Assembly (NCBI GenBank): GCA_044234625.1
Contig: JBIIIP010000062.1
Span: 1-17,679 of the forward strand
Length of the DNA stretch: 17,679 bases
From: CACORA01 sp044234625
Lineage (GTDB): Bacteria; Planctomycetota; Planctomycetia; Pirellulales; UBA1268
Direction of reading: 5' to 3'
A program made the translations under genes and the position numbers. A model generated the notes under the pieces. That model was not told the DNA's origin. It worked only from the letters and a program-made list of their open reading frames with translations, and ran no database searches. Below, one piece after another: positions 7,625-14,821 of the stretch. Positions within the stretch are counted from its first letter, which is position 1; each line of letters starts with the position of its first letter.

Positions 7625-9586
7625 TCACTGCGGCTTCACGTCGCGGGCGGCCTGCGAGGCGGCCGCGTCGGCCGTGGCCTCGCCGCTCCGCCGCGGCGTG
7701 GCGGGGCCGATGATCTCCACCACCTCGGTCTCGTCAAGCATTTCCTGCTTTTCCAGCTCGGATGCGAGGCGGTCGAGCTTGTCGCGCTGCTCGGTGAGCA
7801 GCTTCGTCGCCCGCTCGGCCGCCTCGTTGAGCAGCCGCGACACCTCCTCGTCGATGACCTGCGCGGTCCGCTCGCTGAACTCGCGCTGCTCGTAGACATC
7901 GCGGCCGAGGAAGGGGTGCTCGTTGGAGGTGGCGCAGGCCACCGGTCCCACCCGCTCGCTCATGCCCCAGTTGGCCACCATCCGCCGCGCGATCCGCGTG
8001 GCTTGCACGAGATCGTTCTCCGCGCCGGCGGAATACTCGCCGAACACGAGTTTCTCCGCCGCCCGGCCGGCGAGGATGAAGACGAGCCTGTTGAGCAGGT
8101 CTGATTCGCCGATGTTCATCCGGTCTTCCTCGGGCACGAGTTGCGTCACGCCCAACGCCCGGCCGCGCGGGATGATCGTCACCTTGTGGAGCTTGTCCAC
8201 GCCGGGCAGGAGCCAGGCGCCCAGGGCATGCCCCGCTTCGTGGTAGGCGGTCATCTTCTTTTCCCGGCCGACGAGCACCTCCTCGCGCTTGGGGCCCATC
8301 AGCACCTTGTCGCGGGCGTAGTCGAAGTCGGACGAGTCGACGGCGTTCTTGTCGTGCCGCGTGGCCCACAGGGCCGCCTCGTTGACGAGATTGCGGATGT
8401 CGGCGCCGGTGAGGCCCACGGTCGCGCCGGCGAGTCGCTCGAGGTCCACGTCGGCCGCCAGCGGCACGTTGCGAGTGTGCACCTTGAAGAGGGCCAGCCG
8501 CGCCTTCTGGTTGGGGCGGTCGACGGTCACGTGCCGGTCGAAGCGGCCGGGCCGGAGGAGGGCGGGGTCGAGCACGTCGGGCCGGTTGGTGGCGGCCAGC
8601 ACGATCACCGATTCCGACGGGCTGAAGCCGTCCATCTCGGAGAGGATCTGGTTGAGCGTCTGCTCGCGCTCGTCGTGGCCGCCGCCCAGGCCCGCGCCGC
8701 GCACGCGGCCTACGGCATCGATCTCGTCGATGAAGAGGATCGCGGGGGAGGCATCCTTGGCGGTCTTGAAGAGGTCGCGCACCCGCGAGGCCCCTACGCC
8801 CACGAACATCTGGATGAACTCGCTGCCCGAGATCGAGAAGAAGGGCACGCCCGCTTCGCCGGCCACGGCCCGGGCGAGGAGTGTCTTGCCCGTGCCGGGC
8901 GGCCCCATGAGGAGCACGCCCTTGGGCACGCGGCCGCCGAGCCGCTGAAACTTCTTCGGATCCTTGAGGAATTCCACGATCTCCTCGAGGTCCTGCTTCA
9001 CCTGCTCGAGGCCGGCCACGTCGGTGAAGGTCACCTGCTTGTCGGAGGCGTTGTAGCGCTTGGCGGGTGACTTGCTGAACCCGCCGAGGAAGCCGCCGCC
9101 TCCGAGGGGGTCGCGGGCCCGCCGCAGCGTCATCCAGAAGCCGGCCATCAAGAGGAGCGGCACGAGTAGGTAGAGGCCGAGGAGAAAGCCCGTGCCGTCG
9201 GTGGGCTGGCGGACCGTGGTCTTGACGGAGTGCTGCAGGAGGAGGGCGTCGAGATTCTTGCCGAGGTAGTTGGAGAGCTCCACGGAGAAGGCCTTCGATC
9301 GCGGCCCGCTCGGAGGCTCAGCCCCGTCGGGCACGGTGCGGAGCTCACCGCGGAGCGTGTTGCCGGTGATTTCGACGGCGGCCACGTTGCCCGCCTCCAC
9401 CTGGCGGACGAATTCGTCGTAGGAGAGGGGGCCGGGGGCCGACGCCTGTTCGCGGGCCAGCACGGTCACGAATGCGAGGCCGACGAGGATCAGCATGATG
9501 AGCACCGGCATGCTTACCGGCCGGTTGCCCAGGGGCGACTGGTTCGATCCCCTGGCGGGGCCTTTGGAGGAAGGCGACGTATCCAT
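7625..9586 (-). CDS. ftsH: ATP-dependent zinc metalloprotease FtsH
   Basis: FtsH is a membrane-anchored AAA+ protease, a hexamer that unfolds and degrades membrane and regulatory proteins. This 653-residue copy shows the full family layout: a first membrane helix at about 25-43, a periplasmic-side domain, and a second helix at about 134-153. The AAA module has Walker A GPPGTGKT (228-235), Walker B LFIDEID (284-290), the pore-loop FVGVGA (261-266) and the second region of homology AATNRPDVLDPALLRPGRFDR (331-351, arginine fingers). The M41 zinc site has HEAGH (449-453), with the third ligand Asp525 in SAGAENDL. The C-terminal tail is coiled and charged. The start MDTSPSSKG is chosen because the frame's extension to 9700 has no family similarity and crosses the Nudix gene start. 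No Shine-Dalgarno site is obvious. It is divergent from the Nudix gene (91-bp gap) and followed by the Dabb gene. Confidence 0.96.
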   Translation of the reverse strand: MDTSPSSKGPARGSNQSPLGNRPVSMPVLIMLILVGLAFVTVLAREQASAPGPLSYDEFVRQVEAGNVAAVEITGNTLRGELRTVPDGAEPPSGPRSKAFSVELSNYLGKNLDALLLQHSVKTTVRQPTDGTGFLLGLYLLVPLLLMAGFWMTLRRARDPLGGGGFLGGFSKSPAKRYNASDKQVTFTDVAGLEQVKQDLEEIVEFLKDPKKFQRLGGRVPKGVLLMGPPGTGKTLLARAVAGEAGVPFFSISGSEFIQMFVGVGASRVRDLFKTAKDASPAILFIDEIDAVGRVRGAGLGGGHDEREQTLNQILSEMDGFSPSESVIVLAATNRPDVLDPALLRPGRFDRHVTVDRPNQKARLALFKVHTRNVPLAADVDLERLAGATVGLTGADIRNLVNEAALWATRHDKNAVDSSDFDYARDKVLMGPKREEVLVGREKKMTAYHEAGHALGAWLLPGVDKLHKVTIIPRGRALGVTQLVPEEDRMNIGESDLLNRLVFILAGRAAEKLVFGEYSAGAENDLVQATRIARRMVANWGMSERVGPVACATSNEHPFLGRDVYEQREFSERTAQVIDEEVSRLLNEAAERATKLLTEQRDKLDRLASELEKQEMLDETEVVEIIGPATPRRSGEATADAAASQAARDVKPQ

Positions 9587-9677
9587 CGAGCAAGCCCAAG
9601 AATGGAAAGGACGGCATAACGGAACGAGACAGTGTAGTGTATGGCCGCAGCGAAAAACCGTCCGCGAGGAGAGGCCG

Positions 9678-10091
9678 GTGAGTGAAATTCCCGTACGCAA
9701 GCGAGGCGTGGTGGCGGTCGCGCGGCGCGGCGGACTGTTTCTGGCGATCCGTCGCGGTCAGACCGTGCGTGCCGGCGGGCGGGTGTGTTTTCCCGGTGGC
9801 CACATCGAAGCCGGGGAGGCGGAGCGCGAGGCGGTTGTCCGCGAGTGCCGCGAGGAATTGGCGGCGGCGGTCGAGCCCGGGGCGTGTGTGTGGCGAAGCG
9901 TCACATCCTGGGGCACGGCGCTGGCGTGGTGGACCGTTCGGCTGGCCGACGAGGCGGAACTCGTGCCCCATCCGGTAGAGGTTGACGAGATTCTCTGGCT
10001 GACGGTGGAGTCGCTGCTCGCGGAGCCCGATCTGCTCGAGGGCAACCGGGAGTTTCTGGAAGCCGTGATCCGAGGCGACCTGCAAGTGTGA
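9678..10091 (+). CDS. Nudix hydrolase (MutT-like)
   Basis: Nudix enzymes hydrolyse nucleoside diphosphates linked to another moiety, often to clear oxidised or unwanted nucleotides. The protein has 137 residues and begins SEIPVRKRGVVAVARRGG. The Nudix box lies at about 41-63: GHIEAGE, seven residues, then RECREEL, matching G-x5-E-x7-RE-U-x-EE. The final Gly of the box is Ala here (EELAAA), a tolerated variation. The metal-binding glutamates are present. The start is the GTG at 9678, supported by a strong GAGGAG at 9666-9671 with 6 nt spacing, one of the few clear ribosome sites in the window. The frame is open further left but without family similarity. The substrate cannot be told. The gene faces the cytochrome-like gene across a gap holding repeat R2. 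Confidence 0.88.
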   Translation: MSEIPVRKRGVVAVARRGGLFLAIRRGQTVRAGGRVCFPGGHIEAGEAEREAVVRECREELAAAVEPGACVWRSVTSWGTALAWWTVRLADEAELVPHPVEVDEILWLTVESLLAEPDLLEGNREFLEAVIRGDLQV

Positions 10092-10110
10092 GGCCCGCGC
10101 GGGAAGCAAA

Positions 10111-10171
10111 CGTGGCGACAGACCTCCGGTCTGTCGGAGTTCTTGGTCACAGACCGGAGGTCTATGCCACG
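10111..10171. repeat. hairpin repeat R2 in the Nudix/cytochrome-like convergent gap
   Basis: The left part reads CGTGGCGACAGACCTCCGGT then CTGT, and the right part is its near inverted copy ending ...AGGTCTATGCCACG. The inner GACCTCCGGTCTGT pairs perfectly and the outer GTGGC pairs perfectly, with one small indel between them. Each arm is also palindromic in itself (AGACC-TCC-GGTCT). It is a related but distinct subtype of R1 and R3: same GTGGC ends and CCTCCGG core, different loop, no flanking T-run. It lies 19 bp after the Nudix stop, so a terminator role is plausible. Confidence 0.75.
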
Positions 10172-10220
10172 TGGGGAGCTCGCAGAGCCGATGTCTGCGA
10201 TAAGCGGGCTGTGTCGCCGT

Positions 10221-10799
10221 TCACTCCAGGCGGATGCCCTTCGACTCTTCGGGCGGCGGGAGTGCGGGTGGGTTGGCCGCCGTGTCGAGGAGCTTCTGCA
10301 GGCGGTTCGGCGTGGTCGGGCCCGCAACCGGCGCGCGGGCGAATGTCTGGGCGGTGAGGGCCGTTCGTAGCCAACCCTCGAGCGTGGCCCGCTCCGCCGG
10401 GGTGAGCGGTGTGGCGAGCTGATGCGGCGAGTTGGCGGATGCCGGATGGCGGCCGCTGATCGTGGCGATGAGCGCAGCCGGGTCGCGGGAGGGGCCGCAG
10501 GCCGCCAGGACGGCGTCCACGTTGGCCAGCGTGGTCGCGCGGTCGATGCGGCCGGCCACGTCGCCGCGGTCGAGCCGCGGTGCTGCCGCCTTCGCGCCGC
10601 CGTGGCAAGCTCCGCTTGCGCAGCGGTTGAGCACGAGCGGCTGCACGCGCCGCGTGAACTCGGCGAGCGCCGTGCCCGGCGGTGCCGCGACGGCCACCGC
10701 ACCAAGCGTGCATGCCGCCACGGCGGCGATCGCCGGCAGGCGTGCGAGGTAGCGGCGTGCCGCGTGAGCCAGGAGAGCCAAGAAAGCCAGGATCGCCAT
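10221..10799 (-). CDS. exported single-haem cytochrome-c-like protein
   Basis: The protein has 192 residues. The N-terminus is hydrophobic and basic: MAILAFLALLAHAARR is followed by a second hydrophobic run at about 23-39 ending AVAVAAPPG, which fits a signal peptide or membrane anchor. After FTRRVQPLVLNRC comes CASGACH (residues of about 60-66), a haem-binding-like motif with four residues between the cysteines instead of the usual two. The rest is Ala/Pro-rich, with HQLATPLTPAERATLEGWL, a helix seen near the end of many cytochrome-c-like planctomycete domains. This resembles the 'vqPlL..rC....CH' segments of planctomycete cytochrome proteins. No partner gene lies beside it, so its electron donor is unknown. 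Haem attachment is inferred from the motif alone. It is divergent from ndk across 182 bp. Confidence 0.65.
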   Translation of the reverse strand: MAILAFLALLAHAARRYLARLPAIAAVAACTLGAVAVAAPPGTALAEFTRRVQPLVLNRCASGACHGGAKAAAPRLDRGDVAGRIDRATTLANVDAVLAACGPSRDPAALIATISGRHPASANSPHQLATPLTPAERATLEGWLRTALTAQTFARAPVAGPTTPNRLQKLLDTAANPPALPPPEESKGIRLE

Positions 10800-10891
10800 G
10801 GTCAGCTTCCGTCAGGGTTCGCGGGTCCCGCAGGCGCGTGGGGCGGGGCGGGAGGGTAGGCGGGCGGCCGTGCAGCGGCAAGGTGGTCTGG

Positions 10892-10921
10892 TTGTGGTCG
10901 TGCTGCGCCGCTACATACACT
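10892..10921 (+). promoter_or_regulatory. candidate promoter of the ndk-ppaC operon
   Basis: TTGTGG (10892-10897) and TACACT (10916-10921) lie 18 bp apart in the 182-bp gap between the cytochrome-like gene and ndk. Both match the sigma-70 consensus only partly (four of six for each box). They would give a leader of about 55 nt before ndk. The local TACATACAC stretch is the least GC-rich part of the gap. No transcription data support it. Confidence 0.3.
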
Positions 10922-10981
10922 TTCCGCGAGAAAAACCCACCATCGGTGGCCGGCCGGCCGAAGCCCTTCGAGGAGATCGCC

Positions 10982-11443
10982 ATGGAGCGAACGTTCGTGA
11001 TGTTCAAGCCCGACTGTCTGGAGCGTGGCCTGCTGGGCACGATCCTGACACGGTTTGAGCAGAAGGGGCTGCGGCTGCTGGCGATGAAGATGCTGCGGGT
11101 CACCCCCAACCTCGCCAAGCAGCACTACGCCGAACACGTCTCCAAGCCGTTCTATCCCAGCCTCGAAGAGTTCATCACGGCGGCGCCGGTGGTGGCCACA
11201 GTGTTCGCCGGGCCGGAGGTGATCCGCGTGGTCCGCGAGATGCTCGGCGCCACCAGCGGCCTCAAGGCAGCGGCCGGCACGATCCGCGGCGATTACAGCG
11301 CCAGTCGGCAGATGAACCTCGTGCATGCGTCGGATTCGCCGGAGTCGGCTGCCCGCGAGATCGGCATCTATTTCACGCCGGGTGAGATCCTCTCCTGGGA
11401 TCCCACGCTCGCCTGCTGGTGCCAGGCGCCGGGAGAAGCGTGA
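10982..11443 (+). CDS. ndk: nucleoside diphosphate kinase
   Basis: Ndk moves the gamma-phosphate from ATP to other NDPs through a phosphohistidine and so balances NTP and dNTP pools. The protein has 153 residues, a normal length. It starts MERTFVMFKPD (the family's first strand with the conserved Lys9-Pro10 pair), has SKPFYPSLEEFI (54-65), GPEVIRVVREMLGAT (77-91) and PGTIRGD-like AAGTIRGDYSAS (97-108), and the catalytic His115 in NLVHASDSPESAAREI. The ATG at 10982 has a strong AGGAG at 10971-10975 with 6 nt spacing. An open frame further left has no family similarity. The next gene starts 7 nt after the stop, so ndk and the pyrophosphatase gene form an operon. Confidence 0.95.
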   Translation: MERTFVMFKPDCLERGLLGTILTRFEQKGLRLLAMKMLRVTPNLAKQHYAEHVSKPFYPSLEEFITAAPVVATVFAGPEVIRVVREMLGATSGLKAAAGTIRGDYSASRQMNLVHASDSPESAAREIGIYFTPGEILSWDPTLACWCQAPGEA

Positions 11444-11450
11444 TCGATTC

Positions 11451-13100
11451 ATGAGCACGTTCGTCTTCGGGCATCGCAATCCCGACACCGATGCCATCTG
11501 CTCGGCATTGGCCTATGCCAATCTGCTCCAGCAGACCACGCGGCCCGATGCGGTGGCCGCCTGCTGCGGGCCGCCAAACCGGCGCACGGAATACGTGCTT
11601 GCTCGCACCGGGTTGGCGGCGCCGAAGCTCATCATGGACATCCGTCCGCAGGTGGAAGACGTGTGCCGCCGCGGGCTCGTCACGGCGTCGTTCGGCGATG
11701 CCTTCCACGAGGCCTACGAGCGGATGCGGAAGGGCGACCTGCGCGCGATTCCCATCGTCGATGCCGACAACCGCGTGGTGGGCGTGCTCTCCATCCTCAC
11801 GATGATGGAGCTTTTCTTCACCGACGCGGCCGACTCGACGAAGGCCCGTGCCGTGCAGACGAGCCTGCAGAAGATCTGCAGCGTGCTGGGGGGCGCGTTT
11901 CGCAACGCCGTGGCCCCCGAGCGGCCCGACGAGCTGCTCGTGATGGTGGGGGCGATGAGCGCCGAGGGCTTCACGGAGCGGATGGGGCAATATCCCGCGG
12001 AGCGGCTCGTGGTCGTGTGCGGTGACCGGCCCTCAATTCAACTGCCGGCGATCGATGCCCGCGTCCGCGCGGTGGTGATCACGGGCGGCTTCCCGCTGGC
12101 CAGCGAGGTGGTGGAGATCGCGAAGGCGAAGGGAGTGTCGGTGATCTCCAGTCCCTTCGACACGGTGAACACCACGCTGCGGATCAAGTCGTCGCAGTTC
12201 ATCGATCCGGTGGTTGACCGTGATGTGATCACGGTGCCGGGCAAGCTTTCGGTGGTCGAGGCCCGCGAGCGGGTGGAGCGGTCGTCGCAGCCGGTGTTTC
12301 CGGTGGTGGGCGACGACGGCCGGCTCATCGGGATGGCGTTCAAGACCGATCTCATCAGCCCGCCGCGGCCGCAGTTGGTGCTCGTCGATCACAACGAACT
12401 TGCCCAGGCCGTCAACGGCGCCGAGGAGGCGGAGGTCGTCGAGGTGCTCGACCACCATCGGCTGGGCGGCGGCCTGAAGAGCACGCAGCCGATCCGGTTC
12501 GTGAACGAGCCGGTGGGCTCCACGTGCACCCTGGTGGCCCGACAGTTTCGGTCGGCGGGCATCACGCCTGCTCCGGCGATCGCGCTGTGCATGGCATCGG
12601 GAATCATTTCCGACACGCTCTTCCTGCGGTCGCCCACCACGACGGACGTCGACCGCGAGGTGCTCGCCTGGCTGAAGAGCCTGTGCGGCGTCGATCTCGA
12701 CGCCTATGCGCGGGAGTTTTTCGAGATCGGCTCGGCGCTGCGTTCGAAGGCTCCGGCCGACGTGATCCGCGAAGACTGCAAGGAGTTTTCCGAGCATGGC
12801 GTGCGGTTCTCGATTTCGCAGATCGAGGAGACGGGCTTCGATCTGTTCTGGGAACGGAAGGACGAACTGCGCGGGGCGCTGGAGGCGTACGCGGAGAAGC
12901 AGAAACTCGCATTCGCGGCGCTGTTGGTGACCGACGTGGTGAGCAACGGCTCGCTGCTCTTGCTGTCGAAGGAGTCGGCAGCCTTCGAAGACATCAACTA
13001 TCCGCGGCTCGACCGCAGTTTGTACGCGCTTGAAAACGTGGTCAGCCGCAAGAAGCAGCTCCTGCCGCTGATCGCGCGGCTGTTGTCACGCGAAACATGA
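11451..13100 (+). CDS. ppaC: manganese-dependent (family II) inorganic pyrophosphatase with CBS and DRTGG-like regulatory insert
   Basis: Family II pyrophosphatases hydrolyse PPi to phosphate with Mn or Co in the cytoplasm. The protein has 549 residues, against about 310 for the plain form; the extra part is a regulatory insert. DHH-domain motifs are GHRNPDTDA (7-15), VDHNE (312-316), DHHRLGGG (334-341) and GIISDTL (384-390), and the DHHA2 end carries SRKKQLLP (532-539). Between the first and second motifs lie a CBS-like unit (about 70-125, with IPIVDADNRVVGVLSI), a DRTGG-like domain (about 130-245, with VVITGGFP), and a second CBS-like unit (about 250-305, with FPVVGDDGRLIGM). In characterised CBS-PPases, AMP and ADP inhibit while ATP and diadenosine polyphosphates activate, so energy-state control is likely here. 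It lies 7 nt after ndk, and a long hairpin repeat follows the stop. Confidence 0.93.
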   Translation: MSTFVFGHRNPDTDAICSALAYANLLQQTTRPDAVAACCGPPNRRTEYVLARTGLAAPKLIMDIRPQVEDVCRRGLVTASFGDAFHEAYERMRKGDLRAIPIVDADNRVVGVLSILTMMELFFTDAADSTKARAVQTSLQKICSVLGGAFRNAVAPERPDELLVMVGAMSAEGFTERMGQYPAERLVVVCGDRPSIQLPAIDARVRAVVITGGFPLASEVVEIAKAKGVSVISSPFDTVNTTLRIKSSQFIDPVVDRDVITVPGKLSVVEARERVERSSQPVFPVVGDDGRLIGMAFKTDLISPPRPQLVLVDHNELAQAVNGAEEAEVVEVLDHHRLGGGLKSTQPIRFVNEPVGSTCTLVARQFRSAGITPAPAIALCMASGIISDTLFLRSPTTTDVDREVLAWLKSLCGVDLDAYAREFFEIGSALRSKAPADVIREDCKEFSEHGVRFSISQIEETGFDLFWERKDELRGALEAYAEKQKLAFAALLVTDVVSNGSLLLLSKESAAFEDINYPRLDRSLYALENVVSRKKQLLPLIARLLSRET

Positions 13101-13133
13101 GCCTCCGGCTCTGAATCGCTTGCACAATAGAAA

Positions 13134-13226
13134 AGTGGCGTAGGCCTCTGGCCTGCGATGCCCTGAAGTGGCGTAGGCCTCCGGCCTGCGAAAAAGCGTA
13201 TTCGCAGACCAGAGGTCTACACCACT
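13134..13226. repeat. compound hairpin repeat R3 in the ppaC/pyrF convergent gap, probable bidirectional terminator
   Basis: The left arm occurs twice in direct repeat (13134-13158 and 13167-13191), both beginning AGTGGCGTAGGCCTC. The single right arm is at 13202-13226. The inner pair encloses the loop AAAAGCGTAT, nearly the same as in R1. The unit is preceded by AAA (GAAAAGTGG) and followed by TTT (CCACTTTTGG), so either strand gives a stem followed by a short U-tract. It begins 33 bp after the ppaC stop and ends 36 bp from the pyrF stop. Two short palindromes with the same CCTCCGG core flank it: GAGCC-TCC-GGCTC near 13100 and GGGCC-TCC-GGGCC near 13241. Confidence 0.8.
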
Positions 13227-13262
13227 TTTGGAAACGAGGCCGGGCCTCCGGGCCAGGCGATG

Positions 13263-14177
13263 CTAGAGCGATCCGGCGGGTGTGTCGGCCGCCAGACGCT
13301 CGATCATGTCGCGGCAGGCGCGGTGGACGGCAGTTTGCCACTGGTCCGCAGCCAGGCCGGCATTCATCTCCGGCCGCGCGTGCGCGAATATCACGTCGCG
13401 GGCGCTCACGACGAGCGCTCCCAGCCCGTTCGCGTGGAAGGCCCCGCGCACGTCCGATGCCCGGCCTCCCTGCTTGCCGAAGCCGGGCACGAGGATCCAG
13501 GCATGCGGCATCGCTTCGCGCATGGCATCGAGCTGCCGCGGCCAGGTAGCTCCCACGACCGCGCCCACCACGCCGTAGGGGTCGCCAGCGGAGGTCTTGG
13601 CGGCGAGTTGCTCCACGCCTGCGGCCACGTGCTCGTAGATGGTGCGGCCGTCGGACGAGAGGTCCTGGAAATCCTTGCTGCCGGGGTTCGACGTCTTCAC
13701 GAGGATGAAGATGCCGGCCTTGCGTTCGGTGGCAACCTTCACGAACGGGTCGATGGAATCGAGGCCGAGGTAGGGGTTCACGGTGAGGGCGTCGGCGGCC
13801 CAGGGGCCGGAGAGCCAGCCATCGGCGTAGGCTTCGGCGGTGGAGCCGATGTCACCGCGTTTGCCGTCGGCGAGCACGAGCAGGTTCTTCTCGTGGGCGT
13901 AGGCGATCACGCTGGCGAGGGCCGTCATGCCGGAGGCGCCGAGGGCTTCGAAGCAGGCGAGCTGTGGCTTGACGATGGGCACGAGCGGTGCGACGACGTC
14001 GATCACGTCGCGGCAGAAGCGTGCGAAGACCGTGGCGAGTTCGTGGGGTGTGGCGGCGGCAGCGGCGTCGAGGGCGGGGGGCAGCGATTCACGCCGTGGG
14101 TCGAGGCCCACGCAGGCGGGTGTTTTGCGGGATGTGATGGCGGAAGTGAGCCGCGATGAGAAAGAGGCGGTATGCAT
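13263..14177 (-). CDS. pyrF: orotidine 5'-phosphate decarboxylase (type 2)
   Basis: PyrF makes UMP from orotidine monophosphate, the last step of de novo pyrimidine synthesis. The protein has 304 residues, which fits the longer type 2 subfamily (about 270-310) and not the 230-residue E. coli type. It shows the substrate-phosphate region CVGLDPRRESLP (22-33), VKPQLACFEALG (69-80), the catalytic LADGKRGDIGSTAEAYA (102-118) with Lys106, NPYLGLDSIDPF (134-145), and the phosphate-binding PGFGKQGG (231-238). The start MHTASFSSRL fits the family. No Shine-Dalgarno site is visible. A short perfect palindrome, ACAGGC-cgt-GCCTGT, sits at 14186-14200, just before the start codon, and could affect translation. 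The gene converges on ppaC across repeat R3. Confidence 0.94.
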   Translation of the reverse strand: MHTASFSSRLTSAITSRKTPACVGLDPRRESLPPALDAAAAATPHELATVFARFCRDVIDVVAPLVPIVKPQLACFEALGASGMTALASVIAYAHEKNLLVLADGKRGDIGSTAEAYADGWLSGPWAADALTVNPYLGLDSIDPFVKVATERKAGIFILVKTSNPGSKDFQDLSSDGRTIYEHVAAGVEQLAAKTSAGDPYGVVGAVVGATWPRQLDAMREAMPHAWILVPGFGKQGGRASDVRGAFHANGLGALVVSARDVIFAHARPEMNAGLAADQWQTAVHRACRDMIERLAADTPAGSL

Positions 14178-14417
14178 GGCGTCGAACAGGCCGTGCCTGT
14201 TGGCTCGAGGGGGCTGGCTTCTGGCTGTCGTCTGCGGGAAGCCTGGCCGGGCATTTTTCGCAAGTGTGTCGGCCGCCGGCTGCTTTGGCGAGGGGCGGCG
14301 GCGATCGGCTGGTTTTCGGCCGGTTTGGGGGCGTAGGGTTTATCGAAGCGGCGGCGCGGTGTCCGTCGCCTTCATCCGCGGGCCGGGACGCCCTTCCTCG
14401 GGTTCGTGGAGGAGATC
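14178..14417. other. divergent gap between pyrF and the small membrane protein gene
   Basis: These 240 bp must contain the promoters of both divergent genes. The only distinct structures are the ACAGGC/GCCTGT palindrome at 14186-14200 and GC-rich runs. Open frames crossing the gap have no recognisable protein content. No confident promoter was found. Confidence 0.4.
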
Positions 14418-14720
14418 ATGGGACACGTCGATCCGAATCGTCTGGGCATCGTGCTGGCGGTGGTGTTGTCTGGTTGGCATGCGGTGTGGGAGGGGCTGGT
14501 GGCGGCGGGGGTGGCGCAGCGGGTGGTGGATTTCGTCTACCGGCTGCACAGCGTGAAGTCGGAGATGGTGGTGGAGCCGTTCGATATCGGCCGTGCGGCC
14601 CTGCTGCTCTTGCTCACGGCGGCGTTGGGGTATGCGGCCGGGGCGGCAGCGGCGGTGCTGTGGAATTGCTTGGGGATGGTTTGCATACGTGGCAAACACA
14701 CCACGGCGGCCCGTCTTTGA
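14418..14720 (+). CDS. small membrane protein of unknown function, two predicted helices
   Basis: The protein has 100 residues and I do not assign it a function. It begins MGHVDPNRLG. A first hydrophobic segment covers about 8-24 (LGIVLAVVLSGWHAVWEGL), a second about 65-84 (LLLLLTAALGYAAGAAAAVL), joined by an amphipathic stretch with VDFVYRLHSVKSEMVVEPFDIG. The regular spacing of charged and aromatic residues and the clean start argue for a real gene. The ATG at 14418 has GGAGG at 14408-14412 with 5 nt spacing. A GTG at 14406 is also in frame but lacks a ribosome site. It stands alone between pyrF (divergent) and tRNA-Pro. Confidence 0.72.
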   Translation: MGHVDPNRLGIVLAVVLSGWHAVWEGLVAAGVAQRVVDFVYRLHSVKSEMVVEPFDIGRAALLLLLTAALGYAAGAAAAVLWNCLGMVCIRGKHTTAARL

Positions 14721-14739
14721 GGGGCGGCGGGAATCCGTG

Positions 14740-14768
14740 TTGAAGCCGCGGCGGGCTTCTGCGATAGT
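14740..14768 (+). promoter_or_regulatory. candidate promoter of tRNA-Pro
   Basis: TTGAAG (14740-14745) and GATAGT (14763-14768) are separated by exactly 17 bp and match the sigma-70 boxes at four of six positions each. Transcription would start about 45 nt before the tRNA. A perfect inverted repeat GAAGCC-gcggcg-GGCTTC (14742-14759) fills the spacer and could instead be the 3' hairpin of the membrane protein gene. Confidence 0.4.
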
Positions 14769-14821
14769 GCTTCGGTCGCTCGGCGGCGGTGTGCAATGCA
14801 TCGGTCGTCGAGCGGCGGATT

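Noticed and set aside
9587..9677. Promoter pair in the ftsH/Nudix gap
   Set aside because: TACACT-like boxes exist on the minus strand, but no matching -35 at a proper distance was found on either strand.
13134..13226. Possible CRISPR array because of direct repeats
   Set aside because: Only two direct copies separated by 8 bp plus an inverted copy, no regular spacers and no cas genes in the window.
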